A stretch of DNA of 64,000 nt, taken from positions 496,001 to 560,000 of the forward strand of contig JAHWHZ010000001.1 of assembly GCA_019322895.1 (NCBI GenBank), in the 5' to 3' direction. A program made the translations under genes and the position numbers. A model generated the notes under the pieces. It ran no database searches, was not told the origin of the DNA, and saw nothing but the letters and a program-made list of their open reading frames with translations. The DNA is from Candidatus Woesearchaeota archaeon. GTDB lineage: Archaea; Nanobdellota; Nanobdellia; Woesearchaeales; ARS49. Below, piece after piece: positions 32,773 to 42,277 of the stretch (position 1 is the first letter of the stretch; the number at the start of each line of letters is the position of its first letter).

Positions 32773-33879
32773 ATGGTAGTAAAAGCGGCAGAAACCAGCA
32801 ATATAGCTGGAGCTTTGAGAATTAAAAAGCAGGATCTTAAACAAATGCTTGTTCTTGCTGGCTGGCCCCAGAGCCTGATTGAAGAGTACATTAAAAGAAA
32901 GCAGAAAAAGCTTCATAAGCTGCAGATACGGCCTGAATCTGCATTAGTCTTGATTGATTCTGTTTCAAAAAAATTCAAAGACAATGTTATTTTTGAGGAT
33001 GTCTCTTTGCAGATTGTTCCAGGAGAGCTTTTTGGCATAATCGGCCTGAGTGGCGCTGGAAAAACTACCTTGCTGAATGTTATTGTCGGTTTTTCAAAGC
33101 CAGATAAAGGAAAAGTTTCCTTAAAGCTGCCAGACGGCACGACTGCCTCTATTGAAAATGACTTGAATCTTGTCAAGTCTATGTTTGGTTTTTCAGCCCA
33201 AACACCTTCTTTTTATTCAAAACTTACGGTTAAAGAGAATCTTGAGCATTTTGGCGCATTGTACGGCATCTCTGAGGCAAAGCGCATTGAAAAAATAAAG
33301 CAATTGCTTGATTTTGTAGAACTTACAAAGTCAAAAGACACAATAGCTCAGAATCTTTCTGGCGGCATGCAGAAACGTCTTGATATTGCATGCGCACTGC
33401 TTCATGAGCCGAAAGTATTGATTCTTGATGAGCCTACTGCAGATCTTGATCCTTTGCTGAGAAGACAGATGTGGGCGCTTATCCAGAAAATCAACAAAGC
33501 AGGAACGACTGTTATCGTGGCATCTCATTTTGTTGATGAGATTGAGGCATACTGCCAGAGAATAGCGGTCTTGGGAAATAAGAAGATACATCACATCGGG
33601 ACTGCAGAACAGCTTGTAGGAGCGTACTCACGGAATTATGAGATTGAGCTTGAGACAATCAACCAAGACTATTCTGTTTTCCGTAAATCACTTTCAAGAT
33701 TGAGAGGAATAACTAATTATTTTGAAAAAGACAACAAGCTGTACATATACACGGCAAATCCAGACAAGATGCTGGAATGGTTTGCAAAATATTGCGGCAA
33801 GAAAAATGAGAGAATAAAAAAATTAAACCTTTCAAGGCCTTCATTATCAGAAGTCTTTGAACTGCTCGTAGCAAAATGA
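32773..33879 (+). CDS. ABC transporter ATP-binding protein
   Basis: 368 residues from ATG 32773 (a TTG at 32755 is less likely). The first 45 residues form an extra helical module (LKQMLVLAGWPQSLIEEYI) not part of the ATPase. Then a full nucleotide-binding domain: Walker A GLSGAGKTT, Q-loop FSAQTPSFYSKLTV, signature LSGGMQKRLDIA, Walker B VLILDEPTADLDP and H-loop VIVASHF, followed by a C-terminal regulatory domain. This resembles ABC-2 exporters of the drug or polymer type. ATGA overlap with the permease gene. Confidence 0.9.
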   Translation: MVVKAAETSNIAGALRIKKQDLKQMLVLAGWPQSLIEEYIKRKQKKLHKLQIRPESALVLIDSVSKKFKDNVIFEDVSLQIVPGELFGIIGLSGAGKTTLLNVIVGFSKPDKGKVSLKLPDGTTASIENDLNLVKSMFGFSAQTPSFYSKLTVKENLEHFGALYGISEAKRIEKIKQLLDFVELTKSKDTIAQNLSGGMQKRLDIACALLHEPKVLILDEPTADLDPLLRRQMWALIQKINKAGTTVIVASHFVDEIEAYCQRIAVLGNKKIHHIGTAEQLVGAYSRNYEIELETINQDYSVFRKSLSRLRGITNYFEKDNKLYIYTANPDKMLEWFAKYCGKKNERIKKLNLSRPSLSEVFELLVAK

Positions 33880-35699
33880 AATTCAAAAAAAGTGCCTTGG
33901 CAAATTTAGCAATACTTGTAAAGAAGAATATCAAGCTGCTTGTCCGTGCCCGAAGCTCTGCTTTGATTGTTGTGTTCGGCCCCTTGCTTGTGGTATTTCT
34001 TGCAGGATTGGCTTTTGACAATACTAATCTTTATGCAGTTAAGGTAGGCACTTTTTCAGAGCAGTATAATGAGCTTTCAAATTCCTTTATCGACAAGCTT
34101 TCAGACAAGCAGTTCAAGGTTATACGTTATCCTGATTCTCCTTCTTGTACAAAGGCGATAGAGATAGGTGAGGTCAATACCTGCCTTGTATTTTCGCCTG
34201 ATTTTGAACTTGCGAGGAACGGCTCCAACGGCATCACGTTCTATGTCGATTATTCAAAGATAAACCTTGTCTGGACTATCTTGAATGTAATGACAGAGAG
34301 CATTTCTGAACGCTCCTTAGAGCTAAGCCGCAATCTAACTACCATACTTGTTGATGCCTTGGAGACCTCTTCTACTGATATTATTTCAAAAAAGCCCACG
34401 CTTGTGCAGCTGACAACTGCCAATGACGAGTCAAACAGGAGAATAACAGATGTTAGCGTGCGGCTAGAAGAGATTGCATTGGATTTTGATCCAAACGAGT
34501 TTGGTGCAAATGATCTTGCCAGTGCCAAAAAGAATGTAAAGCACTGGGTTGATAATTCTCTGGACTTGGGCAAGGATGCGCTTAGCAAGGCAGCAAATTC
34601 CATTGATGCAGTAGGCAATGTTGTGCCTGCAAGTTCTTTAAGTGAAGAGGCCAAAGCCAATCTCTTGGATTCTTTAGAAGAAAGAATTGCTGACTTGGCA
34701 GAGATTGAAGACCGTCTTGACACGACAGAAGCACTCGTATTCCAGGAAAGCGTAGAGTTTGATGAAATGGTTGATTCAATCATTGGAAAAATCACGCAGA
34801 CAAAGACCAATCTTGACAAGGCTGCTAAGGATACAGATATGTCTGTTGATGAATTGACAAATGTGCGTTCTCTTCTTGATGCCAGCCTGAAGAACCTTTT
34901 GAACTTGCAGCGTTCTTTTAATAATATTGAAAAGATGTATGATGCAATCAAGGTCAAGGATCCTTCTTCAGTTATCCAGCCGATAATAACCACAATAAAG
35001 CCGATAACTTCTGAAAAAACTTATCTTAATTACATAACTCCTATATTGATTGTTTTGATTCTTGCGTTCACAGCATTGCTATTGGCTCCGACATTGATTT
35101 TGTTGGAAAAGAACTCTCCTGCATATTTCAGGAATTACATGATGCCTGTAAAAGACAATATTTTTATCTTAGGAACCTTCTTGAGCAGTTTCATTGTGTT
35201 GATGGTTCAGTTGATTGTCATACTGGCGATTGCATCTATTATTTTCAGCACGCAGATATTCTCAGGAATGGGCAGCACATTATCTGTTGTCATTTTGTTG
35301 GCTGCAACATTCACTTTCATGGGAATGATTGTCGGCTACTTATTTAATTCTGAAGAGACTGCAATGCTTGCAGGAATCTCTGTGGGCAGTGTCTTGCTGT
35401 TCTTGTCAGACATAATAATCCCTATTGAGAGCATGCCGCCGTTTATCTACACGCTTGCGCAGTACAGCCCTCTTGTTGTAGGGGGGACATTGCTGAGGAG
35501 CACAATGCTTTACAATGCATCTTTCATTGACATCGGCGCAAAGTTCATCTTGTTGATATTTTATTGCATACTTTTTGGCTTGGGCGCGTTTGGAGCATAT
35601 CATTTGTCAAAGCAAAAGAATTTTTCCAAGCTTTTCAGCAGGTTTGTGCGAAAGAAGAAAAAGGCGTTGCCAAAGCAAAATCCTTCTCAAAACAAGTAA
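33876..35699 (+). CDS. ABC-2 type transporter permease
   Basis: 607 residues. One membrane helix near the N-terminus (about residues 25-45) is followed by an outside domain of about 330 residues with a long coiled region (residues 180-360), then about five or six membrane helices (residues 390-590) and a basic tail. This is the YhgE/ABC-2 exporter layout (half-permease with a large extracytoplasmic loop). The cargo is unknown. It is coupled to the upstream ATPase by ATGA overlap. Confidence 0.8.
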   Translation: MKFKKSALANLAILVKKNIKLLVRARSSALIVVFGPLLVVFLAGLAFDNTNLYAVKVGTFSEQYNELSNSFIDKLSDKQFKVIRYPDSPSCTKAIEIGEVNTCLVFSPDFELARNGSNGITFYVDYSKINLVWTILNVMTESISERSLELSRNLTTILVDALETSSTDIISKKPTLVQLTTANDESNRRITDVSVRLEEIALDFDPNEFGANDLASAKKNVKHWVDNSLDLGKDALSKAANSIDAVGNVVPASSLSEEAKANLLDSLEERIADLAEIEDRLDTTEALVFQESVEFDEMVDSIIGKITQTKTNLDKAAKDTDMSVDELTNVRSLLDASLKNLLNLQRSFNNIEKMYDAIKVKDPSSVIQPIITTIKPITSEKTYLNYITPILIVLILAFTALLLAPTLILLEKNSPAYFRNYMMPVKDNIFILGTFLSSFIVLMVQLIVILAIASIIFSTQIFSGMGSTLSVVILLAATFTFMGMIVGYLFNSEETAMLAGISVGSVLLFLSDIIIPIESMPPFIYTLAQYSPLVVGGTLLRSTMLYNASFIDIGAKFILLIFYCILFGLGAFGAYHLSKQKNFSKLFSRFVRKKKKALPKQNPSQNK

Positions 35700-35730
35700 T
35701 TTTTTAAATAGCCTAAACAGTTGATGTTCT

Positions 35731-36447
35731 ATGGCAGATTTAAAGCAGTTAAGGGAAAAATGCATAAAGTCAGCAAAGCAGGCTGTGAAAAAGTCTGTTT
35801 CAAGAGACTTGCTTATAGTCCAGGCTGTAAACTCTATTGAAGAGCTTAATACTGTCAGCAATATGCTTGTCAATCGATTGAGGGAGTGGTATGGCTTCTA
35901 TAATCCTGAGTTTGTAAAAGAGACATATTCTAATGAGGAGTTTGTTGCAGGGCTTGCTGCTGCTAAAAAGCAGAAAGACAGCATGGGTGCTGATCTTGAG
36001 AAGCAGGACCTCAAAATCATTATTGATTTGTCTAAACAAGTTGATTCATTGCATAAATTGAAGGAAGAATTGACAGTATATGTTGATAAGACCATGCAGG
36101 AGGTCTGCCCTAATCTCAATGCTGTTGCAGGCTCTTTTATTGGAGCAAAGCTGCTGTCTTTTGCAGGCTCTTTGAAAAATCTTTCTGAGATGACTTCCTC
36201 AACAGTCCAGCTTCTTGGTGCTGAAAAAGCGCTTTTCAGGCACTTGCACGGCCAGGGAAAGAGCCCGAAGCACGGCATTCTTGTCAATCATGAACTGGTT
36301 AAAGGCGTTCCATTCAAGGAAAAGGGAAAAGCAGCAAGAGCCATTGCAGACAAGATTGCCATTGCCTCTAAGGTCGATTATTTCAAGGGCAAATTTGTCG
36401 GTGATAAATTAAGAGCAGACTTGGATAAGAGATTCAAAAATGATTAA
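35731..36447 (+). CDS. Nop5/Nop56-58 family C/D sRNP protein, N-domain missing
   Basis: 238 residues. It begins at the coiled-coil region (LREKCIKSAKQAVKKSVSRD, then LLIVQAVNSIEELN) and includes the NOP domain with APNLNAVAG-type PNLNAVAGSFIGAKLLSFAG, VQLLGAEKALFRHL and SPKHGILVNH. Archaeal Nop5 is usually near 400 residues with an N-terminal fibrillarin-binding domain of about 120 residues; none is encoded here, and a TATA-like TTTAAATAG at 35703 leaves no room for it. The protein should still bind box C/D sRNA with L7Ae. The fibrillarin gene overlaps its 3' end. Confidence 0.85.
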   Translation: MADLKQLREKCIKSAKQAVKKSVSRDLLIVQAVNSIEELNTVSNMLVNRLREWYGFYNPEFVKETYSNEEFVAGLAAAKKQKDSMGADLEKQDLKIIIDLSKQVDSLHKLKEELTVYVDKTMQEVCPNLNAVAGSFIGAKLLSFAGSLKNLSEMTSSTVQLLGAEKALFRHLHGQGKSPKHGILVNHELVKGVPFKEKGKAARAIADKIAIASKVDYFKGKFVGDKLRADLDKRFKND

Positions 36448-37114
36448 AGAAAAAGATTTCAAGGGAATTTTTGAGGCAAGAAAAGGAAAGAAGAAGGTTC
36501 TGCTAACAAAAAATCTTGCAAAAGGCATTTCTGTTTACGGCGAAAGATTAATTGAGGAAAAAAAGGTTGAATACAGGGAATGGAGTCCTGAGAAAAGCAA
36601 GCTTGCAGCTGCAATACTCAAGGGAATCCACCAGATTAATCTGAAGCCAGACACAATTGTTTTGTATCTAGGAGCTTCAACAGGCACTACTGTCAGTCAT
36701 GTCAGTGATATCGTCGGCAAGGGAGGATTTGTTTTTGCTGTTGATTCTGCACCAAGAGTCATGAGAGAGCTTGTTTTTGTGTGCGAGCAGAGGCCGAACA
36801 TCGCCCCTATTCTTGCAGATGCAGGCCAGCCAAATGAGTATAAGGAGATTGTGCCTCAGGTTGACTGGCTTTACCAGGATATTGCGCAGAAACACCAAGT
36901 TGATATTTTCCTGAAAAATGTTGATGCATTTCTTAAGCAAGGCCATTTTGGATTGCTTGTTGTCAAGGCAAGAAGTATTGATGTCACAAAAGAACCTTCT
37001 GTTTTGTTTGATGAAGTAAAGAAAAAACTAGAAGAAAAGGTTATTATCGCAGATAAAGTCCTTCTAAGCCCTTATCAAAAGGATCATTGTTTATTTGTGT
37101 GCAAGAAGAGATAA
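36440..37114 (+). CDS. flpA: Fibrillarin-like rRNA/tRNA 2'-O-methyltransferase
   Basis: 224 residues, near the usual archaeal length. SAM-binding core: TIVLYLGASTGTTVSHVSDI, GFVFAVDSAPRVMREL, ILADAGQPNEY and VDWLYQDIAQK, with FGLLVVKARSID near the end. It methylates ribose 2'-OH guided by box C/D sRNAs in complex with Nop5 and L7Ae. It overlaps the Nop5 gene by 8 nt, the standard archaeal pairing. The unusual Nop5 without N-domain makes the docking mode here uncertain. Confidence 0.93.
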   Translation: MIKEKDFKGIFEARKGKKKVLLTKNLAKGISVYGERLIEEKKVEYREWSPEKSKLAAAILKGIHQINLKPDTIVLYLGASTGTTVSHVSDIVGKGGFVFAVDSAPRVMRELVFVCEQRPNIAPILADAGQPNEYKEIVPQVDWLYQDIAQKHQVDIFLKNVDAFLKQGHFGLLVVKARSIDVTKEPSVLFDEVKKKLEEKVIIADKVLLSPYQKDHCLFVCKKR

Positions 37115-37115
37115 T

Positions 37116-37126
37116 TTTATATATAA
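37116..37126 (+). promoter_or_regulatory. TATA box for cysS
   Basis: TTTATATATAA, 30 nt upstream of ATG 37146; supports that start over ATG 37140 and 37095. Confidence 0.6.
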
Positions 37127-37145
37127 TCTGTCGTTGGTTATGACT

Positions 37146-38543
37146 ATGGCATTTAAAATTTTTAACACAATGTCCAGGAAGAAAGAGGTATTCAAGCCTC
37201 TGAAAAAAGGCGAAGTCACTATGTATATTTGCGGCCCTACTGTCTATGATTATCCGCATATAGGCAATTACAGGGCTTATGTTTTTGGGGATCTGCTGAA
37301 CAGGTACTTGAAATATCTTGGTTTCAAGGTTAAATTTGTGCAGAACCTTACAGATGTAGATGATAAGACCATAAGGGATTCTCAAAAAGAAGGTGTTTCA
37401 TTAAAAGAGTATACTGAAAAGTTTATCAAGGCTTTTTTTGAGGATCTTGATACTTTGAATATTGTCAGGGCAGATGTTTATCCAAAGGCAACAGAGCACA
37501 TAAAAGAGATGGTTGCAATGGTCAAGAATTTGCTTGACAAGGGATTTGCATACAAGAGCGAGGATGGCTGCATCTATTATTCAATTTCAAAATTCAAGGA
37601 TTATGGAAAGCTGGCTCACCTGGATCCAGAGCAGCTTAAAGAAGGAGCTTCTGGAAGGGTATTGTCAGATGAGTATGACAAGGAAAACATGCGCGACTTT
37701 GCTTTGTGGAAAGCATGGACTCCTGAAGATGGCGATGTCTTTTGGGAGACAGAGGTTGGCAAAGGACGGCCTGGCTGGCATATTGAGTGTTCTGCAATGA
37801 GCATGAAATATCTTGGAGACACTTTTGACATCCATGGCGGCGGTGTTGACCTGATTTTTCCTCATCACCAGAATGAGATTGCCCAGGCAGAAGGCGCAAC
37901 TGGCAAGCAGTTTGTTAGATATTGGGTGCATAATGAATGGCTTCTTGTTGAAGGCCAGAAGATGAGCAAATCTCTTGGCAATTTTTATACTTTGAGAGAT
38001 ATTCTTGAAAAAAAATATCATCCTATGGCTATCAGATATCTTTTGTTGGGCACGCATTACAGGCAGCAGTTGAATTTTACTTTTAAGGGGCTTGAGGCTG
38101 CACGCAGTTCCCTGCAGAGAATATGGGATTTTATGCAGAAGCTGGATGAGCTATCTGGCAAAGGCAATGCAGAGCTTGTTGATAAGGCAATTGAAAAGGC
38201 AAAAAAAGAATTTGATGATGCATTGAATGATGATTTAGAGATTTCAAGAGCTCTTGCAGCTGTTTTTGAGTTCATTAAGGAAATTAATGTTGCAATGCCT
38301 GATTTAAGCAAGGATGATGCAAAAAAGATAAAGGATTTCATGACTGATTTAGACAAGGTTCTTGGTTTTATTGTTGTGAAAAAAGAAAAAATCTCAGAAG
38401 ACATCCAAAAGCTTGTTGATGAAAGAGAGACCGCGCGCAAGGCGAAGGATTTCAAGAAAGCTGATGAGATTCGTGACAAATTGAAAGAGATGGGTATTGT
38501 TCTTGAAGACACTCCTCAAGGTGTGCGATGGAAAAAGGCATGA
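37146..38543 (+). CDS. cysS: Cysteinyl-tRNA synthetase
   Basis: 465 residues, class I synthetase. MYICGPTVYDYPHIGNYRAY contains the HIGH-type motif and the first zinc cysteine. WHIECSAMSMKYLG and HHQNEIAQAE give the remaining zinc and substrate residues, and KMSKSLGNF is the KMSKS loop. Full length for the enzyme, including the C-terminal helical part. It charges tRNA-Cys directly, so this organism does not depend on the SepRS/SepCysS route. Start chosen by TATA spacing. Overlaps the downstream methyltransferase gene. Confidence 0.95.
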   Translation: MAFKIFNTMSRKKEVFKPLKKGEVTMYICGPTVYDYPHIGNYRAYVFGDLLNRYLKYLGFKVKFVQNLTDVDDKTIRDSQKEGVSLKEYTEKFIKAFFEDLDTLNIVRADVYPKATEHIKEMVAMVKNLLDKGFAYKSEDGCIYYSISKFKDYGKLAHLDPEQLKEGASGRVLSDEYDKENMRDFALWKAWTPEDGDVFWETEVGKGRPGWHIECSAMSMKYLGDTFDIHGGGVDLIFPHHQNEIAQAEGATGKQFVRYWVHNEWLLVEGQKMSKSLGNFYTLRDILEKKYHPMAIRYLLLGTHYRQQLNFTFKGLEAARSSLQRIWDFMQKLDELSGKGNAELVDKAIEKAKKEFDDALNDDLEISRALAAVFEFIKEINVAMPDLSKDDAKKIKDFMTDLDKVLGFIVVKKEKISEDIQKLVDERETARKAKDFKKADEIRDKLKEMGIVLEDTPQGVRWKKA

Positions 38544-39415
38544 ATTTTTTTCTGAATAGGTATAAGCAGCTTGGTGAGAAAGTAAGTAAAATCAAGCTGA
38601 AGCCTTCTTTGAGGGTAAATACGCTGAAGATTTCAGAAGCAGAGCTGCAGAAGCGGCTAAAAAAGCAAGGTGTTAAGCTTGAAAAGATTCCATATGCGCA
38701 AAATGGCTTTTTTTATTCATCAAAATTCTCTTTAGGAGCAATTACTGAATATTTGCTTGGTTATTTTTATCTGCAGGAAGCAGCTGCGCAGATTCCTGTG
38801 CAGATACTTGACCCAAAACCAGATGAAATCGTGCTTGACTGCTGCGCTTCTCCTGGAGGAAAGACAACACAGATTGCACAGCTCATGAAAAACAAGGGAG
38901 TATTGATTGCCTCGGATAAAAAGAAGCACAGGATTATTTCCTTGAAGACAAATCTTGAGCGCTGCGGTGTAAATAATTGTATTGCTTACCTGATGGATGC
39001 AAACAAGCTTGCTTCTTTGAATATGCAGTTTGACAAGATCTTGCTTGATGCTCCTTGTTCTGGCAATTTTATCACAGATCCTGCATGGTTCAAGAAAAGA
39101 AACATAGAAGGGATAAGAAGAGCTTCTGAGATACAGAAAAGCCTGATTGAAAAAGCTCTTTCAGTGCTGAAGAAAAACGGCATTCTTGTTTATTCAACCT
39201 GTTCTCTAGAGCCAGAGGAGAATGAGCTTAACATGCAGTGGATGCTCAGGCGTTTCAAGGTCAAGATTGAAAAAATAAGCCTTCCTGTCGGAAGCAATGG
39301 CTTGACAGATGTGTTTAATAAAAAATTGGATAAGAGCATTGCTAACTGCATAAGATTCTGGCCTAACAAGACAAATACAGAGGGATTCTTTATTGCAAGA
39401 ATCAAGAAACTATGA
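38528..39415 (+). CDS. RsmB/NOP2/Sun family RNA m5C methyltransferase
   Basis: 295 residues. Conserved order: LRVNTLKISEAELQKRLKKQ (N1 region), YLQEAAAQIPVQIL, LDCCASPGGKTTQIAQLM (SAM motif I), LLDAPCSGNF (motif IV, catalytic Cys) and VYSTCSLEPEENE (motif VI, second Cys). It methylates cytosine C5 in rRNA or tRNA; the exact target is not predictable. AAGGTG lies 4 nt before ATG 38528; ATG 38540 (ATGA overlap with cysS stop) is an alternative. Coupled to the NIP7-like gene by ATGA. Confidence 0.9.
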   Translation: MEKGMNFFLNRYKQLGEKVSKIKLKPSLRVNTLKISEAELQKRLKKQGVKLEKIPYAQNGFFYSSKFSLGAITEYLLGYFYLQEAAAQIPVQILDPKPDEIVLDCCASPGGKTTQIAQLMKNKGVLIASDKKKHRIISLKTNLERCGVNNCIAYLMDANKLASLNMQFDKILLDAPCSGNFITDPAWFKKRNIEGIRRASEIQKSLIEKALSVLKKNGILVYSTCSLEPEENELNMQWMLRRFKVKIEKISLPVGSNGLTDVFNKKLDKSIANCIRFWPNKTNTEGFFIARIKKL

Positions 39416-39849
39416 TAAAATTTGTCAAGAAATTCACAGACGAACCGCTCATTGATCTGAGCAGGATGATTAAGATAAACAATGAGTTTTATTTAGTTGA
39501 TGATGCATTAAAAAAAATCCAGAAAAAAATAAACAAGCCTGCTTCTTATATCGGGATTTTTCTTGGAAAGAAAGAAAAGCCAAGCCTCCACTTGCTTGGA
39601 TTGATAGCAAAGCATTCAAAGAAAAAAATTTGGGTTAATGAAAAAGGCGCCTGGTTATTTATCTGCGGCAGGGATATCTTTGCCAAAAGCATAACAAAAT
39701 GCTCTGGAAAAATAAAAGATTTTGTCTTAATCATGAACCAGCATGATGAATGCCTTGGCTATGGCCAGATGGTAAACGATCTTTCATCAAAAAAGACTGT
39801 TATCAAGAATGAGTTTGATATCGGCGATTTCTTGAGAAGAGAAAGATGA
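39412..39849 (+). CDS. NIP7-like PUA-domain protein
   Basis: 145 residues. The second half (AWLFICGRDIFAKSITKC, FVLIMNQHDECLGYGQMV) and the C-terminus DIGDFLRRER match the PUA domain and the final helix of NIP7-type proteins, involved in ribosome biogenesis. The N-terminal half is a short pre-PUA domain. It follows the RNA methyltransferase by ATGA overlap, so the two probably act together in RNA modification, with the PUA domain binding RNA. The stop abuts the convergent valS gene. Confidence 0.7.
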   Translation: MIKFVKKFTDEPLIDLSRMIKINNEFYLVDDALKKIQKKINKPASYIGIFLGKKEKPSLHLLGLIAKHSKKKIWVNEKGAWLFICGRDIFAKSITKCSGKIKDFVLIMNQHDECLGYGQMVNDLSSKKTVIKNEFDIGDFLRRER

Positions 39850-42276
39850 TCATAAGGTAATTTCTATCTTTACTTTATCATGCACTTCTGTTGCTCCTTT
39901 GCCAAACTCTATTTTTTCTGCTTTTGTCACTGCTTTCAGATCTTCTATTGCAGGTTCAATGGATTTTTGCATTTTATTATCGCATTCTATGATTATTTCT
40001 TTTACAGGAGAATTTAATGGCTTGTTGTTCTCTGTTTTCATCTTTCTTACAGCTGCAATTACTGCTATAAGTGCATCTCCTGCTTCCTCTATCTTGTCAT
40101 CAACCAGTTTCTTTTCATAAGCAGGCCATTTTGATATGTGTATGCTCTTGTCTTTCTCTGTCTTCTTGAAAAAGTCCTGGTATATCTCTTCTGTTATGAA
40201 AGGCATTATTGGTGCTAATAACTTGATTGTTGATAATAAAGCGTGATATAATGCATATTGTCCGCTTTTTTTAGCTTCTTTTCCTCTTTTATCAGGATTA
40301 TACAATCTGTCTTTGACAATCTCTAGATAATTGTCGCATAATGTCTGCCAGAAGAATTTTTCAACATCCAGTCTTGTTCTTGAATACTCGTATTTCAGGA
40401 AAGCATCTGTTGATCCCTTGATTATCTTGTTTAATTTTGATAATATCCATTTGTCAAAAAATTCAATTTTCTTTGGTTTCTCTTTCTTGTAGTCTTTCAG
40501 GTGCATGAATGCAAATTTACTTGCATTCCACAGCTTTGTTACGGTCTTCATTCCTGTAACCACGTCTTTTTCCTGGTATGGCAGGTCTTCCCCTAATTTT
40601 GTTCCTGCTGACATGAACCTTAATGCATCTGCGCAGTAATTTTCAATGACTGTTGTTGGTTCTATTACATTTCCTTTTGACTTGCTCATCTTTTTTCCTT
40701 TTGGATCCAATAGCCAGCCAGATATCATGACATCCTTGAAAGGGTTTTTCTTGTAGTGCAGATTTGATTTAACAACTGTGTTGAACAGCCAGAAGGTGAT
40801 TATGTCATGCGCCTGTGGTCTGAGGTTCATTGGATATAATCTCTTTTGCAGGGCTTCAGGCATTAGCTCTATTGCAAGTCTTGGTGTTAAAGAGCTTGTT
40901 GCCCAAGTATCCAGCACATCTTTTTCAGGAATGAACTTGCTTGTTCCGCATTTAGGGCATTTTTTTACAGGCGGCTTGTCTTTTAATGGGTCTACTGGCA
41001 GGTCTTTTTCATCTGCCATTATTGGCTCGTCGCATGCCTGGCAGTACCATACTGGAAACGGAATCCCAAAATATCTTTGCCTGCTTATCAGCCAGTCCCA
41101 CTGCAGCCCCTCTACCCAGTTAGTGTATCTAGAGACAAAATGTTTTGGGAACCAGTTCAGTTTTTCTCCCCATTTTATCATGTCTTTCTTTAAATCTAGA
41201 TATTTGATGAACCATTGTTTTGATTTTATGATCTCGATTTCTGTTCCGCATCTTTCATGGACATTTACTGCGTGTGTTATTGGTTTTTGGCTTACAAGAA
41301 GCCCTTCTTTTTTCAGGTCAGCGGTTATTGCTTTTCTTGCCTCTTTTATTGTCATGCCTTTGTATTTTTCTGCAAGCTCTGTCATCTTGCCGTCTTTTGT
41401 TATTGCTTCCCTTATTTCAAGATTATGCGCTTTTTGCCATTCCATGTCTGTCTGGTCTCCAAATGTACAGCACATGACGATGCCTGTTCCTTTTTCAGGA
41501 TCTGCTCTTTCATCAGGCATTATGGGGACTTCAAGGTCAAACAAAGGCACTTTTGCCAGCTTTCCTTTAAGCGGCTTGTATCTTTCATCATCTGGGTGAT
41601 AGAATACTGCGACACATGCTGGCAATAATTCAGGTCTTGTTGTTGCGATTGTAAGGTCTTTATTGTCTACCTTGAATATTATGTCATTGAATGTTGAAGG
41701 AATTTCCTTGTCAGTGCACTCTACCTGGCTTATTCCTGTTGCGCATTCAGGACACCACATTGCTGGAGCATCTTTCCTGTATTCTCTTCCTATCTTATAT
41801 AACTCTATGAATGACCTTTGTGATATCTCTTGGCAGTGCTTGTCAATTGTTGTGTAAAATATGTCATAATCACAGCTCAGCCCCAGGCGTTTCATGTCAT
41901 TTATGTATGTTGGAATAAGGTTTTTCTTTAGTTCCTCAAGGCATATCTTTACAAATTCCTCTCTTGGCATGTCTCTTGCTTTTACTTTTCTTATCTGTTC
42001 AATCAGTCTTTCTGTTGCCACTCCATTGTTATCTGTTCCAAATGGATAAAACACGTTTTTTCCCAGCATTCTCTGGAATCTTATAACAAAATCCTGCTGC
42101 GAGTATGAGAATGCGTGACCGATATGGACTTTTCCTGAGACAGTCGGAGGAGGAGTGTCTATAGAATAGATTTCTGCTTTTGATTTCTGGTCAAACTTGT
42201 ATATTTTTTCTTTTTCCCAGTACTTTGACCATGTTTCTTCTGATTTTTTTGGATCATATTTTTTTGGAAGCTCCAT
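39850..42276 (-). CDS. valS: Valyl-tRNA synthetase
   Basis: 808 residues from ATG 42276, one base after the upstream stop; the frame extends 13 codons further into that gene. GKVHIGHAFSYSQQDF has the HIGH motif, GTDNNGVATERL the Val-specific pocket, MWCPECATGISQVE the editing/CP1 start, two CxxC zinc pairs (CQACD and CPKCG), and DPKGKKMSKSKGNV the KMSKS loop. Anticodon-binding domain and a reduced C-terminal coil follow. Class I synthetase that charges tRNA-Val and edits Thr. Confidence 0.95.
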   Translation of the reverse strand: MELPKKYDPKKSEETWSKYWEKEKIYKFDQKSKAEIYSIDTPPPTVSGKVHIGHAFSYSQQDFVIRFQRMLGKNVFYPFGTDNNGVATERLIEQIRKVKARDMPREEFVKICLEELKKNLIPTYINDMKRLGLSCDYDIFYTTIDKHCQEISQRSFIELYKIGREYRKDAPAMWCPECATGISQVECTDKEIPSTFNDIIFKVDNKDLTIATTRPELLPACVAVFYHPDDERYKPLKGKLAKVPLFDLEVPIMPDERADPEKGTGIVMCCTFGDQTDMEWQKAHNLEIREAITKDGKMTELAEKYKGMTIKEARKAITADLKKEGLLVSQKPITHAVNVHERCGTEIEIIKSKQWFIKYLDLKKDMIKWGEKLNWFPKHFVSRYTNWVEGLQWDWLISRQRYFGIPFPVWYCQACDEPIMADEKDLPVDPLKDKPPVKKCPKCGTSKFIPEKDVLDTWATSSLTPRLAIELMPEALQKRLYPMNLRPQAHDIITFWLFNTVVKSNLHYKKNPFKDVMISGWLLDPKGKKMSKSKGNVIEPTTVIENYCADALRFMSAGTKLGEDLPYQEKDVVTGMKTVTKLWNASKFAFMHLKDYKKEKPKKIEFFDKWILSKLNKIIKGSTDAFLKYEYSRTRLDVEKFFWQTLCDNYLEIVKDRLYNPDKRGKEAKKSGQYALYHALLSTIKLLAPIMPFITEEIYQDFFKKTEKDKSIHISKWPAYEKKLVDDKIEEAGDALIAVIAAVRKMKTENNKPLNSPVKEIIIECDNKMQKSIEPAIEDLKAVTKAEKIEFGKGATEVHDKVKIEITL

Positions 42277-42277
42277 C

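Noticed and set aside
34250..34993. 247-codon minus-strand frame in the ABC permease
   Set aside because: Antisense shadow over the coiled extracytoplasmic region; no supporting signals.
40778..41599. 273-codon open frame on the plus strand inside valS
   Set aside because: Antisense to the fully recognisable ValRS core motifs; no promoter or ribosome-binding site, and composition is the complement of conserved codons.
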